Assembly (NCBI GenBank): GCA_050944435.1
Contig: JBMNRB010000009.1
Coordinates: 1 to 64,000 of the forward strand
Length of the DNA: 64,000 nt
Source of the DNA: Ruminococcus_G sp050944435
Lineage (GTDB): Bacteria; Bacillota; Clostridia; Lachnospirales; Lachnospiraceae
Direction: 5' to 3'
Positions 26,841 to 34,786 of the stretch are shown here, one piece after another. The number at the start of each line of letters is the position of its first letter. Within the stretch, counting starts at the first letter, position 1. The translations under genes and the position numbers were made by a program. The notes under the pieces are model-generated. The model did no database searches and had not been told where the DNA came from. It saw only the letters and a program-made list of their open reading frames with translations.

Positions 26841-27424
26841 TCCGATTCCTTTTCTGTTTGTTTTCTATTATATTCATTCATTGCGGCGTCAATTTCACCA
26901 TCCAGGATCATTTCCACCGCCTTCGCTCCCCGTTTTATGGCATCGTCCACCAGTTTTCTGTCGCCTTCCGGGAAACGCCCCAGCACATATTCCGCCAGAT
27001 CCCATCCTTTTGGTTTTTCTCCCACGCCTATCTTTATCCGTTTAAACTCCATTGTGCCAAGGTGAGAAATTATATTTTTAATTCCATTATGCCCGCCGGC
27101 GCTTCCCTTCTTCCGAATCCGGATCTGCCCCGGCTCCAGGCTGACATCGTCATAGATTACCAGAAGTTCTTCTTCAGGATCGATTTTATAGTAATCCACC
27201 AGCTCCCTTACCGCTTCTCCGCTCAGATTCATATAAGTCACCGGTTTTGCCACAATCACCTTATGACCGGCAATCATCCCTTTTCCGTACATCGCCTTAT
27301 GCTTAACGCCGGAATATGGAATCCGATATTCATCAATCAAATAATCAATGGCGTCAAACCCCACATTATGCCGGGTATGTTCATACTGTCTGGTAGGATT
27401 TCCAAGGCCAACTATTATATACAT
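26837..27424 (-). CDS. pth: Peptidyl-tRNA hydrolase
   Basis: The 195-residue enzyme frees tRNA from prematurely released peptidyl-tRNA. The N-terminal MYIIVGLGNPTRQYEHTRHN carries the substrate Asn and catalytic His, and KPVTYMNLSGEAV and GGHNGIKNI are the other family motifs. Length is normal. It overlaps the mfd start by 4 nt (ATGA), a link seen in many Firmicutes. It is 24 nt after the CobW-YcgQ fusion gene, so it might share that transcript. Confidence 0.95.
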   Translation of the reverse strand: MYIIVGLGNPTRQYEHTRHNVGFDAIDYLIDEYRIPYSGVKHKAMYGKGMIAGHKVIVAKPVTYMNLSGEAVRELVDYYKIDPEEELLVIYDDVSLEPGQIRIRKKGSAGGHNGIKNIISHLGTMEFKRIKIGVGEKPKGWDLAEYVLGRFPEGDRKLVDDAIKRGAKAVEMILDGEIDAAMNEYNRKQTEKESE

Positions 27425-27448
27425 ACCTGTTCTCCGTTTTTTACGTTT

Positions 27449-28408
27449 TTAATTAAAATATACCATTTCATCCGCCGGCGCTTCACAAGGTCTGATCTCT
27501 TTTGCATAGAGAACCGGACCTTCTTCGTGATATACCTCCAGATATTCCCGATGAATCTGGGCCGTCACTTCCACCCAGCTTCCCATCTGAAGCTGGGGAG
27601 CCATTTTGCTTTTGCACACGTAGCCAAGGAACTGGGTATCATCGGCACAACAGGTCATCGCCATACGGCCGGGCACGAAAAACTCCGCCGACAGATCTTC
27701 GCTTTTGAGTACTCTGCCTTTATACCGTACGGTTTTCCCCTCATAATCCTCCGGATTATCCATCATATCCACATACCAGATGCCGTAATCCTCTTCCATG
27801 ATATCTATGATATCATCGTCCAGATTATAGGGAAGACTGTCTTCAAAGATATCCTCCACTTCATGATTTTCATTTTCGAAAATAATCTCCGCCGCCGGGT
27901 TGACCACTTTAACGCTTCTCCTGAAAGAAGCCAGCGGAAGATCTTTCCTGCATCGGTTGAAAATCACCATATCTGCCTGACGGACCATCTCTACAAAAAG
28001 AGATTTTAAGTTATTCATATACACCTGAAAACAGCTGGCATCCACCGTCACAATATGCTGAACCACCGTCCAATCCCTTGGAAGCTTCATTTTTAAAAAC
28101 TTATCCACAGACCAGAAAGGGTTAAACTCCACCAAAATCCGTTCCGGCTGATGCTTCTTATCCAGATACTCCAGGGACTCGGTGGTAAAGTCCTCCTGTT
28201 CTTCTATGACTTCCACCACGGTGCGATGTCTCTTTTTCAAGTACTTTTCGTCATACTCCTCTTCCCCTTCTTCGCAGAGAATCAGAAGTGTAGTTTCCGG
28301 TATCTGAAAATAGTTCTGACGGATGGTTCCATCCAGAAATGTGGTCTTTCCGCTTTCCAAAAAACCGGTGATCAGATATACTGGTTTTTCATAATCTTCC
28401 CGCGCCAT
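27449..28408 (-). CDS. CobW-type GTPase fused to a YcgQ (TIGR03943/DUF1980)-like C-terminal domain
   Basis: The 319-residue protein joins two parts. Residues 1-190 are a G3E GTPase with Walker A ITGFLESGKTTFLDG and guanine-site segment VIFNRCRKD; the Cys-x-Cys-Cys metal signature of CobW is absent. Residues about 205-319 look like the C-terminal domain of YcgQ/TIGR03943 proteins: YEGKTVRYKGRVL, then FFVPGRMAMTCCADD, then GSWVEVTAQI and GPVLYAKEI. In Bacillus ycgQ and ycgR lie with zinc-stress genes. The fusion therefore suggests a metal-homeostasis role, perhaps zinc delivery. It follows the His-rich CobW gene by 12 nt. Function is inferred from domains. Confidence 0.7.
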   Translation of the reverse strand: MAREDYEKPVYLITGFLESGKTTFLDGTIRQNYFQIPETTLLILCEEGEEEYDEKYLKKRHRTVVEVIEEQEDFTTESLEYLDKKHQPERILVEFNPFWSVDKFLKMKLPRDWTVVQHIVTVDASCFQVYMNNLKSLFVEMVRQADMVIFNRCRKDLPLASFRRSVKVVNPAAEIIFENENHEVEDIFEDSLPYNLDDDIIDIMEEDYGIWYVDMMDNPEDYEGKTVRYKGRVLKSEDLSAEFFVPGRMAMTCCADDTQFLGYVCKSKMAPQLQMGSWVEVTAQIHREYLEVYHEEGPVLYAKEIRPCEAPADEMVYFN

Positions 28409-28420
28409 TTTTATTCCCCT

Positions 28421-29473
28421 TTATGATAATTCAAAAAGCTCTTTCAGCTTATCTTCCTGCAGTTTCGATCCGATAACACAGATTCTTCCTGTAAATTCAG
28501 GGCTTCCCTCTCGGATATCGTATTCTCCGGGCACCATGTCAAAGTAATGCCATACGCCTTCTCTGTCCGGCAGCATCCCCTTAGCTCTCAGTACAATACC
28601 GTAATCCTCTCCTTCACTCAACGCCTTCATCTTGTCAACCAGCTCATCCTTACTGTAAGTTCTGGCTGTCTCGCATCCCCAGCTGGTAAAGACTTCATCC
28701 GCATGATGGTGGTGATGGTGGTCATGATCATGGTCATGGCAGCCGCAGGTACAGTCTTCCCCATGTTCATGGTGATGATCGTGATCATGATGATCATGGT
28801 CATGGCAGCCGCAGGTACAGTCCTCCCCATGTTCGTGGTGATGATCATGATCTTCCATCTCATGTTCCAGATTCAAAATGTCATTCTCCATCACTTCCAG
28901 TATTTTCTTTCCCCCAAGAGCAGCAGCCGGCGTCGTCACGATATGGGCTTTTTCATTCAGTTTCCGGATAGACTCCACCGCTTTACCCACTTTATCTTCA
29001 GACGCAATGTCTGTTCTGCTGAGGATAATTGTGCTGGCATACTGCACCTGGTTCTCATAAAATTCTCCGAAATTTCTCAGATACATCTTACATTTGTTCA
29101 CATCCACAACGGTGATATGGCTGTTTAAAATGATATCGCATTCGTTTTTTACGCCTTCCACGGCTTTCATTACATCGGAAAGCATACCTACGCCGGAAGG
29201 TTCGATGATGATGCGGTCCGGATGATAAGTGGAAATCACCTCTTTTAATGATTTCCCAAAATCTCCCACCAGAGAACAGCAGATACAGCCGGAATTCATC
29301 TCCCGGATCTCAATACCGGCATCCTTTAAGAAACCGCCGTCTATTCCAATTTCCCCAAATTCATTTTCAATCAGAACAACCTGCTCTTCCTTCAATGCAT
29401 CATTCAGCAGCAGTTTAATCAGGGTTGTCTTTCCGGCACCCAGAAAACCGGAAATAATGTCTACTTTTGTCAT
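28421..29473 (-). CDS. CobW-family GTPase with a His/Cys-rich metal-binding insert
   Basis: A 350-residue G3E GTPase: Walker A SGFLGAGKTTLIKLLL, metal signature SGCICC, IIIEPSGVG, guanine motif LSRTDIA, and a C-terminal CobW domain ending in GRICVIGSKLQED. Between the two (about 205-262) is a stretch dominated by His and Asp with two copies of a 22-residue unit containing GEDCTCGCHDHDH; this can store or pass on zinc, nickel or similar metals. I start at the ATG with AAGGAGG 8 nt upstream; a longer frame would add 32 residues with no ribosome site. The gene sits between a 77-residue protein gene and the CobW-YcgQ fusion gene. Confidence 0.82.
   Translation of the reverse strand: MTKVDIISGFLGAGKTTLIKLLLNDALKEEQVVLIENEFGEIGIDGGFLKDAGIEIREMNSGCICCSLVGDFGKSLKEVISTYHPDRIIIEPSGVGMLSDVMKAVEGVKNECDIILNSHITVVDVNKCKMYLRNFGEFYENQVQYASTIILSRTDIASEDKVGKAVESIRKLNEKAHIVTTPAAALGGKKILEVMENDILNLEHEMEDHDHHHEHGEDCTCGCHDHDHHDHDHHHEHGEDCTCGCHDHDHDHHHHHHADEVFTSWGCETARTYSKDELVDKMKALSEGEDYGIVLRAKGMLPDREGVWHYFDMVPGEYDIREGSPEFTGRICVIGSKLQEDKLKELFELS
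28735..28860 (-). repeat. 66-bp tandem repeat encoding the His-rich insert
   Basis: The sequence starting CATGGCAGCCGCAGGTACAG occurs at 28735 and again at 28801, exactly 66 bp (22 codons) apart, with only a few changes. It is an in-frame duplication inside the CobW gene that doubles the Cys/His metal-binding unit. Confidence 0.85.
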
Positions 29474-29541
29474 GAAAAAAACCTCCTTTTCTGATAAAAA
29501 GATACCAGAGAACAGAGCTCTGGCACAACGCAAAAGAAAGA

Positions 29542-29558
29542 GGCTGTTAAAAACAGCC
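29542..29558 (-). terminator. Hairpin between the 77-aa gene and the His-rich CobW gene
   Basis: A perfect 7-bp stem (GGCTGTT with AACAGCC, 3-nt loop) lies 26 nt after the stop of the small gene and, on the minus strand, is followed by TCTTTCTTTT. It may terminate part of the transcripts before the CobW gene. Confidence 0.55.
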
Positions 29559-29583
29559 CCCTTTTTCATCGTTTCTGAAATTA

Positions 29584-29817
29584 TTAACCATTAATCATAA
29601 AGTTAAACAATTTATCAATATCTTCTTTCTCAGAAGCGATAATTTCCAACTCAGGGATTTCTCCGCCGGAGAAAATGTTTGCCAGAGAAACGTACTGGCA
29701 CAGTTTTGATTTCAGGTTCAGTCTGTCGCCTTCGCCTGTAACCAGTTCTACTTTACCCTTGCAGCTGTCAACCACTTCAAAGAATTTGTCAACGTCATTA
29801 ATATTTTTAATTTTCAT
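29584..29817 (-). CDS. Small protein of unknown function upstream of CobW genes
   Basis: The 77-residue product (MKIKNINDVDKFFEVVDSC at the start, ending FNFMING) has no signal peptide or membrane helix, is acidic and contains two Cys residues. I do not recognise a family with a known role. The start is the ATG with AAAGGGG 7 nt upstream; the longer frame adds ten residues without a ribosome site. It is the first gene of the row that continues with the His-rich CobW GTPase after a weak hairpin. A metal-related role is possible only by position. Confidence 0.6.
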   Translation of the reverse strand: MKIKNINDVDKFFEVVDSCKGKVELVTGEGDRLNLKSKLCQYVSLANIFSGGEIPELEIIASEKEDIDKLFNFMING

Positions 29818-29959
29818 TGTAATACCCCTTTCTATCAACCCTGTCATCTATTTCTTTCATGCATTCATTATATAACACAACCCCTGGAAATGCAAAGGAT
29901 TTTTCAGAAAATAAATCCCCTAATTCCATCCAAATTTCGTGAATTCTGACGAAGCAATT

Positions 29960-30649
29960 TCAAAGAGTTCCGGCATATACGACAAAAGAATCTTCCCATG
30001 CGTTGCCGCAGAGAATGACTCCGCATTTTCCGGCTTCTTCCACCGCCTCCCAGGTGGGATAGGATCGGCCGATTAAAAGGGGAATTCCTGCGTTTTTTAT
30101 TTTCAGAAGGATGTCTTTGGGCACTCTTCCGGAGAACATCAGACTGCACTCTTCAAAGGCGGCGCCTTTTTCCAGTCCCAGACCAATCACTTTCTCTACG
30201 GCTGCTCTTCGGCTTACATCATCCGCTTCCAGATAATGATCCGCTCCCCCGACAAAAAGCATGGCCTTATGGCTGGCATGGGTTTTCCGGTGACGGCAGG
30301 ACCTTTGAAAGAAAGTACGGATACATTCCTGAACCGTTTCCGCGTCAAAAACACACCTGTTCTTTCTTTCCTCTTTCACTCTTCCCTTTGAACTGCAGAC
30401 AGCATTCGCCCGGCCATCCTTTATCTCCAGACTGTCTATATCCTCAAAACAGCCTATCTTCCCTTCAGAATACAGATACCCCAGAACCATCTCCCGAAAC
30501 AATTCCGGCGTGCAGGAAAAGGACCCTTCTTTTCTGCCGTTCACATACAAGACGATCTGCTGTTCCCGCAGAAGAGGTTTTTGAACAGTTTCCCTGTTTT
30601 TTCCCTGAATGCGGACCGCAGGTATTTCTCTCATATAATCTTCATTCAT
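29960..30649 (-). CDS. FdhD-like protein lacking the Cys-x-x-Cys motif
   Basis: The 229-residue protein resembles FdhD, the sulfurtransferase that passes sulfur from IscS to the molybdenum cofactor of formate dehydrogenase. Similar segments are LYSEGKIG near 70, HKAMLFVGGADHYLEADDVSRRAAVEKVIG (mapped on the EDVGRHNAVDK motif, with R for H), LMFSGRVPKDILLKI and PTWEAVEEAGKCGVILCG. The CxxC that accepts sulfur in E. coli FdhD is not seen; nearby is only ECIRTFFQRSC. It may have lost sulfur transfer or have another role. The start overlaps the end of a LysR regulator. No formate dehydrogenase is in the window. Confidence 0.65.
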   Translation of the reverse strand: MNEDYMREIPAVRIQGKNRETVQKPLLREQQIVLYVNGRKEGSFSCTPELFREMVLGYLYSEGKIGCFEDIDSLEIKDGRANAVCSSKGRVKEERKNRCVFDAETVQECIRTFFQRSCRHRKTHASHKAMLFVGGADHYLEADDVSRRAAVEKVIGLGLEKGAAFEECSLMFSGRVPKDILLKIKNAGIPLLIGRSYPTWEAVEEAGKCGVILCGNAWEDSFVVYAGTL

Positions 30650-31536
30650 AGGACTGCCTCATCAAAATTTTCTTCTCTGTAATGGCTTAAAATATGGTGA
30701 TACATGGACCGGACCGCCGGCGCCATGAAACCGGGATGCAAAGCCGCAACTCCAATAATCCGGCTGGCCTCCGGACGAATGGGGTAGCAGTCCACTTCAT
30801 AGGGAATATCCCGCATCACCAGTTCCGGCATCAGGCAGATGCCGAATCCTTTCGCCACAAGGGCCACCGTGGATAAATCGTCCACCACATGGTAATTGGA
30901 CTGTATCTGCAGATGGTTTTCTTTCAGAAATTTCTGGATATCCGCATCGGTACTCTCCCTCTGGGTCACAAACTGATAATTTCTCATCTCCTCGATATCC
31001 ATATAGTCCCCCGAAGTTTTCAGTCCCTTGGGCAGAACGCACAGAAGAGGATCCCGATACAGGGGAGCGATGGGAATATCTCCGGCGCTGGATACAGAAA
31101 GAAAGCCCAGATCCACCACACTGTTTTTAATCCAGTAATATACTTCATCATATGTTCCCTGGAATACTTCTATGGTGATGCCTTCGTACTTTCTGCGGAA
31201 AGACTGGAGAATTTCCGGCAGCCAGCTTGTGCAGATGCTGGAGAACACTCCTATTTTTACTTTCCCCTGCTTTAACCCCTTCAACTCCGCAATCACCTGA
31301 TGCAGACTTTCATCACTGTTAAGCACAGCATTTACATAGGGCAGAAGCTGTTCTCCCGCGTTGGTCATGGTAATGCCCGATTTGCTTCTGGTCAGTACGG
31401 AAAATCCCAACTCTTTTTCCATGGCGGAAATGGCATGGCTGATGGCTGACGGCGTCAGTCCCAGAATATCCGCAGCTTTATGAAAGCTTCCCATATCCAC
31501 CACTGTCTTAAAAACCTGATACGTAAGCAGCGTCAT
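30646..31536 (-). CDS. LysR-family transcriptional regulator
   Basis: The 296-residue protein has an N-terminal winged helix-turn-helix (LTYQVFKTVVDMGSFHKAAD followed by LGLTPSAISHAISAME, residues 3-40) and a substrate-binding domain typical of LysR regulators (about 90-290). AAGGAGAGG precedes the ATG. It lies 12 nt downstream of the oxidoreductase beta subunit and overlaps the FdhD-like gene by 4 nt, so it appears to be co-transcribed rather than divergent as most LysR genes are. Targets are unknown; it may affect the oxidoreductase operon it belongs to or genes elsewhere. Confidence 0.87.
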   Translation of the reverse strand: MTLLTYQVFKTVVDMGSFHKAADILGLTPSAISHAISAMEKELGFSVLTRSKSGITMTNAGEQLLPYVNAVLNSDESLHQVIAELKGLKQGKVKIGVFSSICTSWLPEILQSFRRKYEGITIEVFQGTYDEVYYWIKNSVVDLGFLSVSSAGDIPIAPLYRDPLLCVLPKGLKTSGDYMDIEEMRNYQFVTQRESTDADIQKFLKENHLQIQSNYHVVDDLSTVALVAKGFGICLMPELVMRDIPYEVDCYPIRPEASRIIGVAALHPGFMAPAVRSMYHHILSHYREENFDEAVL

Positions 31537-31548
31537 AGCCCTCTCCTT

Positions 31549-32490
31549 TTAACGGCTGCATTTGAACAGCAGATCTTCCCATCTTCTATCCACTTCCGCC
31601 TGAAACTGAGCAATCAAATCTTCATTTCCCGGGTTGAACAGATGCTTAAACCGCCCCTGCTTTTTCAGGAAATCCTCAATGGGCAGTTTTTTCTTGGGTT
31701 CATAAGAAAGGCTCCATTTTCCATGATCCACTTCAAACAGCGGCCAATAACAGGTTTCCACCGCCAGCCTGCATATTTCCATGATATCCGGCGTATTATA
31801 ACGCCATCCTCTGGGACAGGGCGTCATGATATTCAAAAAGCATGCTCCTTCTGTATAAATGGCCTTTCTTGCCTTTTCATGGAGATCTTTAAAATCCCTG
31901 GTAAAAGTGGTCTGAGCCACGTAGGGCACATCGTGGTCGGCAATGATGCTGGCCAGGTCTTTGCGGTTTTGCATCTTTCCGTTGGATTTGCTTCCCACCG
32001 GAGTCGTGGTGGTGTCCGCATACATGGGAGTGGCGGAAGATCTCTGGATTCCCGTGTTCATGTAAGCTCCGTTGTCATAACAGACATAGACCATATCGTG
32101 GCCCCGCTCCATAGCGCCGGAAAGAGACTGAAAGCCGATATCATACGTTCCGCCGTCCCCTCCGAAAGTAATAAATTTAAAGGTTTCCTCCTTGGGAAGA
32201 CGCCCTCTCTTTTTCAGGGCTTTATAAGCCGTTTCCACTCCGCTTAAAGTGGCTCCCGCATTTTCAAAGGCATTGTGAATGTAACTGTCTTCCCAGGCAG
32301 TGTAAGGATAGGTGAAGGAAGATACTTCCAGACATCCGGTGGCATTTCCGATCACCGCATGATCTTTTTCATCCAGCGCCCGCAGCACGGCGCGCACCGC
32401 TATGGTGGCTCCGCATCCGGCGCACATTCTATGCCCCGGAGCAAGCCGCTCCGGTTTATTCATCATTTCTTTTAAACTGTAATTACTCAC
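31549..32490 (-). CDS. porB: 2-oxoacid:ferredoxin oxidoreductase, beta subunit (PorB-like)
   Basis: The beta subunit binds thiamine diphosphate. The 313-residue protein shows GHRMCAGCGATIAVRAVL near the N-terminus and GDGGTYDIGFQSLSGAMERG (TPP/Mg motif) followed by YDNGAYMNTGIQRSSATP, standard for pyruvate or branched-chain oxoacid oxidoreductases of the four-subunit type. I use the GTG at 32490 because CAGGAGG lies about 7 nt upstream; the ATG of the longer frame is within porA. This gives an 8-nt overlap with porA. The complex turns pyruvate (or another 2-oxoacid) plus CoA into acyl-CoA and reduced ferredoxin. Confidence 0.9.
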   Translation of the reverse strand: MSNYSLKEMMNKPERLAPGHRMCAGCGATIAVRAVLRALDEKDHAVIGNATGCLEVSSFTYPYTAWEDSYIHNAFENAGATLSGVETAYKALKKRGRLPKEETFKFITFGGDGGTYDIGFQSLSGAMERGHDMVYVCYDNGAYMNTGIQRSSATPMYADTTTTPVGSKSNGKMQNRKDLASIIADHDVPYVAQTTFTRDFKDLHEKARKAIYTEGACFLNIMTPCPRGWRYNTPDIMEICRLAVETCYWPLFEVDHGKWSLSYEPKKKLPIEDFLKKQGRFKHLFNPGNEDLIAQFQAEVDRRWEDLLFKCSR

Positions 32491-33682
32491 TGGGCGCCTC
32501 CTGTTTCCGTAATCCGATATACTGATACTGTTCCGGTTCCTCTCCCCGCTCAATCATATTCTCCAGCTGCGCGAACACATCATAAACCTCATTGACGGTA
32601 AAATCCCGCCCCGCCAGGCCATAAATATAATTGACCGCTTCAATCATCACTTTATTTCGATACAGTCCAGCCGTAACTTCACTGCCCAGAGGGCCGCCGT
32701 TTCCATTGTAACTCTCACAGCGATCCATTATCGCTGCGGCTTTACAGTTTTTCAGCGCCTGGGCCAGCTCATTTGCCGGGAAAGGACGGAACACCCTGAG
32801 TTTGATCACGCCAACTTTCTTTCCCATAAGACGCAGATCATCCACCGCCTGTTTCGCAGTTCCCGCTGCAGACCCCATAATCAGCATAATATAGTCTGCA
32901 TCCTCTGTCCGGTACTCTTCAAACAATCCATATTTCCGGCCGGATATTTTTTCAAACTCCTTTGCCACTTTAAGAATCACTTCTTTGGACCGCTCCAGCG
33001 CCAGCTCCTGATTCTTTTTCGCCTCCATGGCATAGTTTGATACTGAGTAAGGACCTACGGCAATGGGTTTCCCCGGGTTCAGAAGATATTCTTCCGGTTC
33101 ATATTCTCCAACGAAATCTTTTACGGCGCCGTCTTCCAGCAGTTCAATATTTTCCACTGCGTGACTGGTAATAAACCCGTCCTGGCAGACCATCACCGGA
33201 AGATGCACATCTGCATGCTCCGCTATGGGATAAGCCTGAATAAAATTATCATAGGCTTCCTGATTGTTTTCCGCATAAATCTGAATCCATCCTGTATCTC
33301 TGGCCCCCATGCCGTCGGAATGATCACAGTTAATGTTAATGGGGCCGGATAAGGTCCTGTTTACCAGAGTCAGTACCAAAGGCATCCGGTTGGAAGCCGC
33401 AAGAAGCAGTTCCTCCCACATCAGCGCCAGGCCGGCTGAAGAAGTGGCCGTCAGACTTCTGGCCCCCGCCGCTTCCGCTCCAATGGCTGCACTCATGGAA
33501 GAATGCTCGCTTTCCACCGGAATGAATTCTGTATCAATCTCCCCGTTGGCAATGTAAGTGGATACCATCTGGGGAATCTCTGTGGAAGGGGTAATGGGAA
33601 ACGCCGGCATAACGTCCGGATTCACCTGGCGGATTGCATAGGCCACCGCTTCATTTCCCGACATACGGTCTTTTACTGCCAT
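32483..33682 (-). CDS. porA: 2-oxoacid:ferredoxin oxidoreductase, alpha subunit (PorA-like)
   Basis: The 399-residue alpha subunit carries GNEAVAYAIRQVNPDVMPAF and PITPSTEIPQ at the N-terminus, ESEHSSMSAAIGAEAAG and TATSSAGLALMWEELLLAAS in the pyrimidine-binding region, and GSAAGTAKQAVDDLR in the C-terminal part, all normal for PorA. The four-subunit arrangement differs from the single-chain pyruvate:ferredoxin oxidoreductase that many Clostridia also have. AAGGAGGGAAGATAAGG precedes the ATG. Gene order on the minus strand is C-D-A-B, with only 2 nt between the delta and alpha genes. Pyruvate is the likeliest substrate but 2-oxoisovalerate cannot be excluded. Confidence 0.9.
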   Translation of the reverse strand: MAVKDRMSGNEAVAYAIRQVNPDVMPAFPITPSTEIPQMVSTYIANGEIDTEFIPVESEHSSMSAAIGAEAAGARSLTATSSAGLALMWEELLLAASNRMPLVLTLVNRTLSGPININCDHSDGMGARDTGWIQIYAENNQEAYDNFIQAYPIAEHADVHLPVMVCQDGFITSHAVENIELLEDGAVKDFVGEYEPEEYLLNPGKPIAVGPYSVSNYAMEAKKNQELALERSKEVILKVAKEFEKISGRKYGLFEEYRTEDADYIMLIMGSAAGTAKQAVDDLRLMGKKVGVIKLRVFRPFPANELAQALKNCKAAAIMDRCESYNGNGGPLGSEVTAGLYRNKVMIEAVNYIYGLAGRDFTVNEVYDVFAQLENMIERGEEPEQYQYIGLRKQEAPSE

Positions 33683-33684
33683 CC

Positions 33685-33987
33685 TTATCTTCCCTCCTTC
33701 ATCTCAATTGCATCAAAAGGACAAACTGCGGCACAGATTCCGCATCCTTTACAATGGTCGTAATCAAAGTCTTCCCGTTTTCCCTCTTTCACCGGAATAC
33801 TGGAGTCGGGACAGACCGGTGCGCAAAGCAGACACTGTTTACACAGCTCTTCATGAAGAACAGGGGTGCTGGTTCTCCATTCCCCTGTCTGAAAAAATTT
33901 TGAAGTTCCCCCAGCAAACATCATCAGACCTTCCGTCAGTTCCTGATGAGGTGTCTGCTCGTTGATTTTATGTACGTCTGTTCTCAT
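33685..33987 (-). CDS. porD: 2-oxoacid:ferredoxin oxidoreductase, delta subunit (PorD-like ferredoxin)
   Basis: The 100-residue subunit holds two [4Fe-4S] clusters and passes electrons to external ferredoxin. Two complete motifs can be read: CKQCLLCAPVCP (near 49-60) and CKGCGICAAVCP (near 79-90). The N-terminal 40 residues (EWRTSTPVLHEEL) are the usual PorD extension. It sits between the gamma and alpha genes with gaps of 22 and 2 nt. Confidence 0.92.
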   Translation of the reverse strand: MRTDVHKINEQTPHQELTEGLMMFAGGTSKFFQTGEWRTSTPVLHEELCKQCLLCAPVCPDSSIPVKEGKREDFDYDHCKGCGICAAVCPFDAIEMKEGR

Positions 33988-34009
33988 TTCTTTCTCCGTT
34001 TCTTATCTT

Positions 34010-34615
34010 CTAAGCGCTCTTTTTTGCTTCTTCATTGGTCATATCGTCAAAAACTTCAAAGGTCATTTTAAGCGCCTTCATATTTCCTTCGATCACTTCC
34101 GGCTTTTTGGCGAATTTATGCTGATAGGACGCCTTCATATCCGCAATGAATTCTTCTTTTTCCATCACTTTGCTGACTGCCACCGCCGCCGCCAGCATAG
34201 GTGAGTTGGGGAAATATTTACCCAGCGATTCCATGGAAATCTTTCTGGCGTCCACTGTATAGAGCTTTCCCCGATATCCTTTCAAAAGAGGCCGTACTTC
34301 CTCTTCCGACATGGCTGTGTTGACAATGACAGCCCCCTCTTCTTTCAGTCCCGCCGTCACGTCCACCGTATGGAGGAGGGTCTCATCCACCACCACCACC
34401 AGATCTGGTGTATAAATATTAGAATGTACTCGGATGGGCGTCTCGCTGATCCTGTTAAAAGCGGTAATGGGCGCTCCCATCCGTTCCGGTCCATACTCAG
34501 GGAAACCCTGTACATATTTTCCCGTCTTAAACGCCACATCCGCCAGAAGCAGGGCCGCTGTTTTGGCTCCTTGTCCTCCCCGTCCATGCCATCTGATTTC
34601 ATATCCGCTGCTCAT
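34010..34615 (-). CDS. porC: 2-oxoacid:ferredoxin oxidoreductase, gamma subunit (PorC-like)
   Basis: The 201-residue gamma subunit has the family signature EIRWHGRGGQGAKTAALLLA at the N-terminus and YVQGFPEYGPERMGAP near 36-50. It completes the four-subunit enzyme and heads the operon. Three ATG codons in a row lie after AAGGGAGAG; I use the last, about 8 nt from the core of the ribosome site, but either of the other two may serve. The still longer frame beginning MKIYKGKG reads through the ribosome site and is unlikely. Confidence 0.9.
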   Translation of the reverse strand: MSSGYEIRWHGRGGQGAKTAALLLADVAFKTGKYVQGFPEYGPERMGAPITAFNRISETPIRVHSNIYTPDLVVVVDETLLHTVDVTAGLKEEGAVIVNTAMSEEEVRPLLKGYRGKLYTVDARKISMESLGKYFPNSPMLAAAVAVSKVMEKEEFIADMKASYQHKFAKKPEVIEGNMKALKMTFEVFDDMTNEEAKKSA

Positions 34616-34786
34616 CATCATCTCTCCCTTGCCTTTATATATTTTCATTCATCTTCTTGTTTTATTTTTTTCAACAAAACCTATTATACGTACAGATTTC
34701 AGCAAAGTAAAGTGAAAGTGTGAACATTTTTCATTTTATAAATGAATTATTTTCATCTTTTGGTTATAAAGAAAGCAAGACGTTTC

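Noticed and set aside
26831..28009. A 392-codon plus-strand frame across pth and the CobW-YcgQ gene
   Set aside because: Both genes beneath it on the minus strand have clear motifs; the antisense product is rich in His, Phe and Ile with no recognisable domain.
28735..28860. A short CRISPR-like or satellite repeat
   Set aside because: Only two 66-bp units, both in frame inside a GTPase gene and coding for a metal-binding loop.
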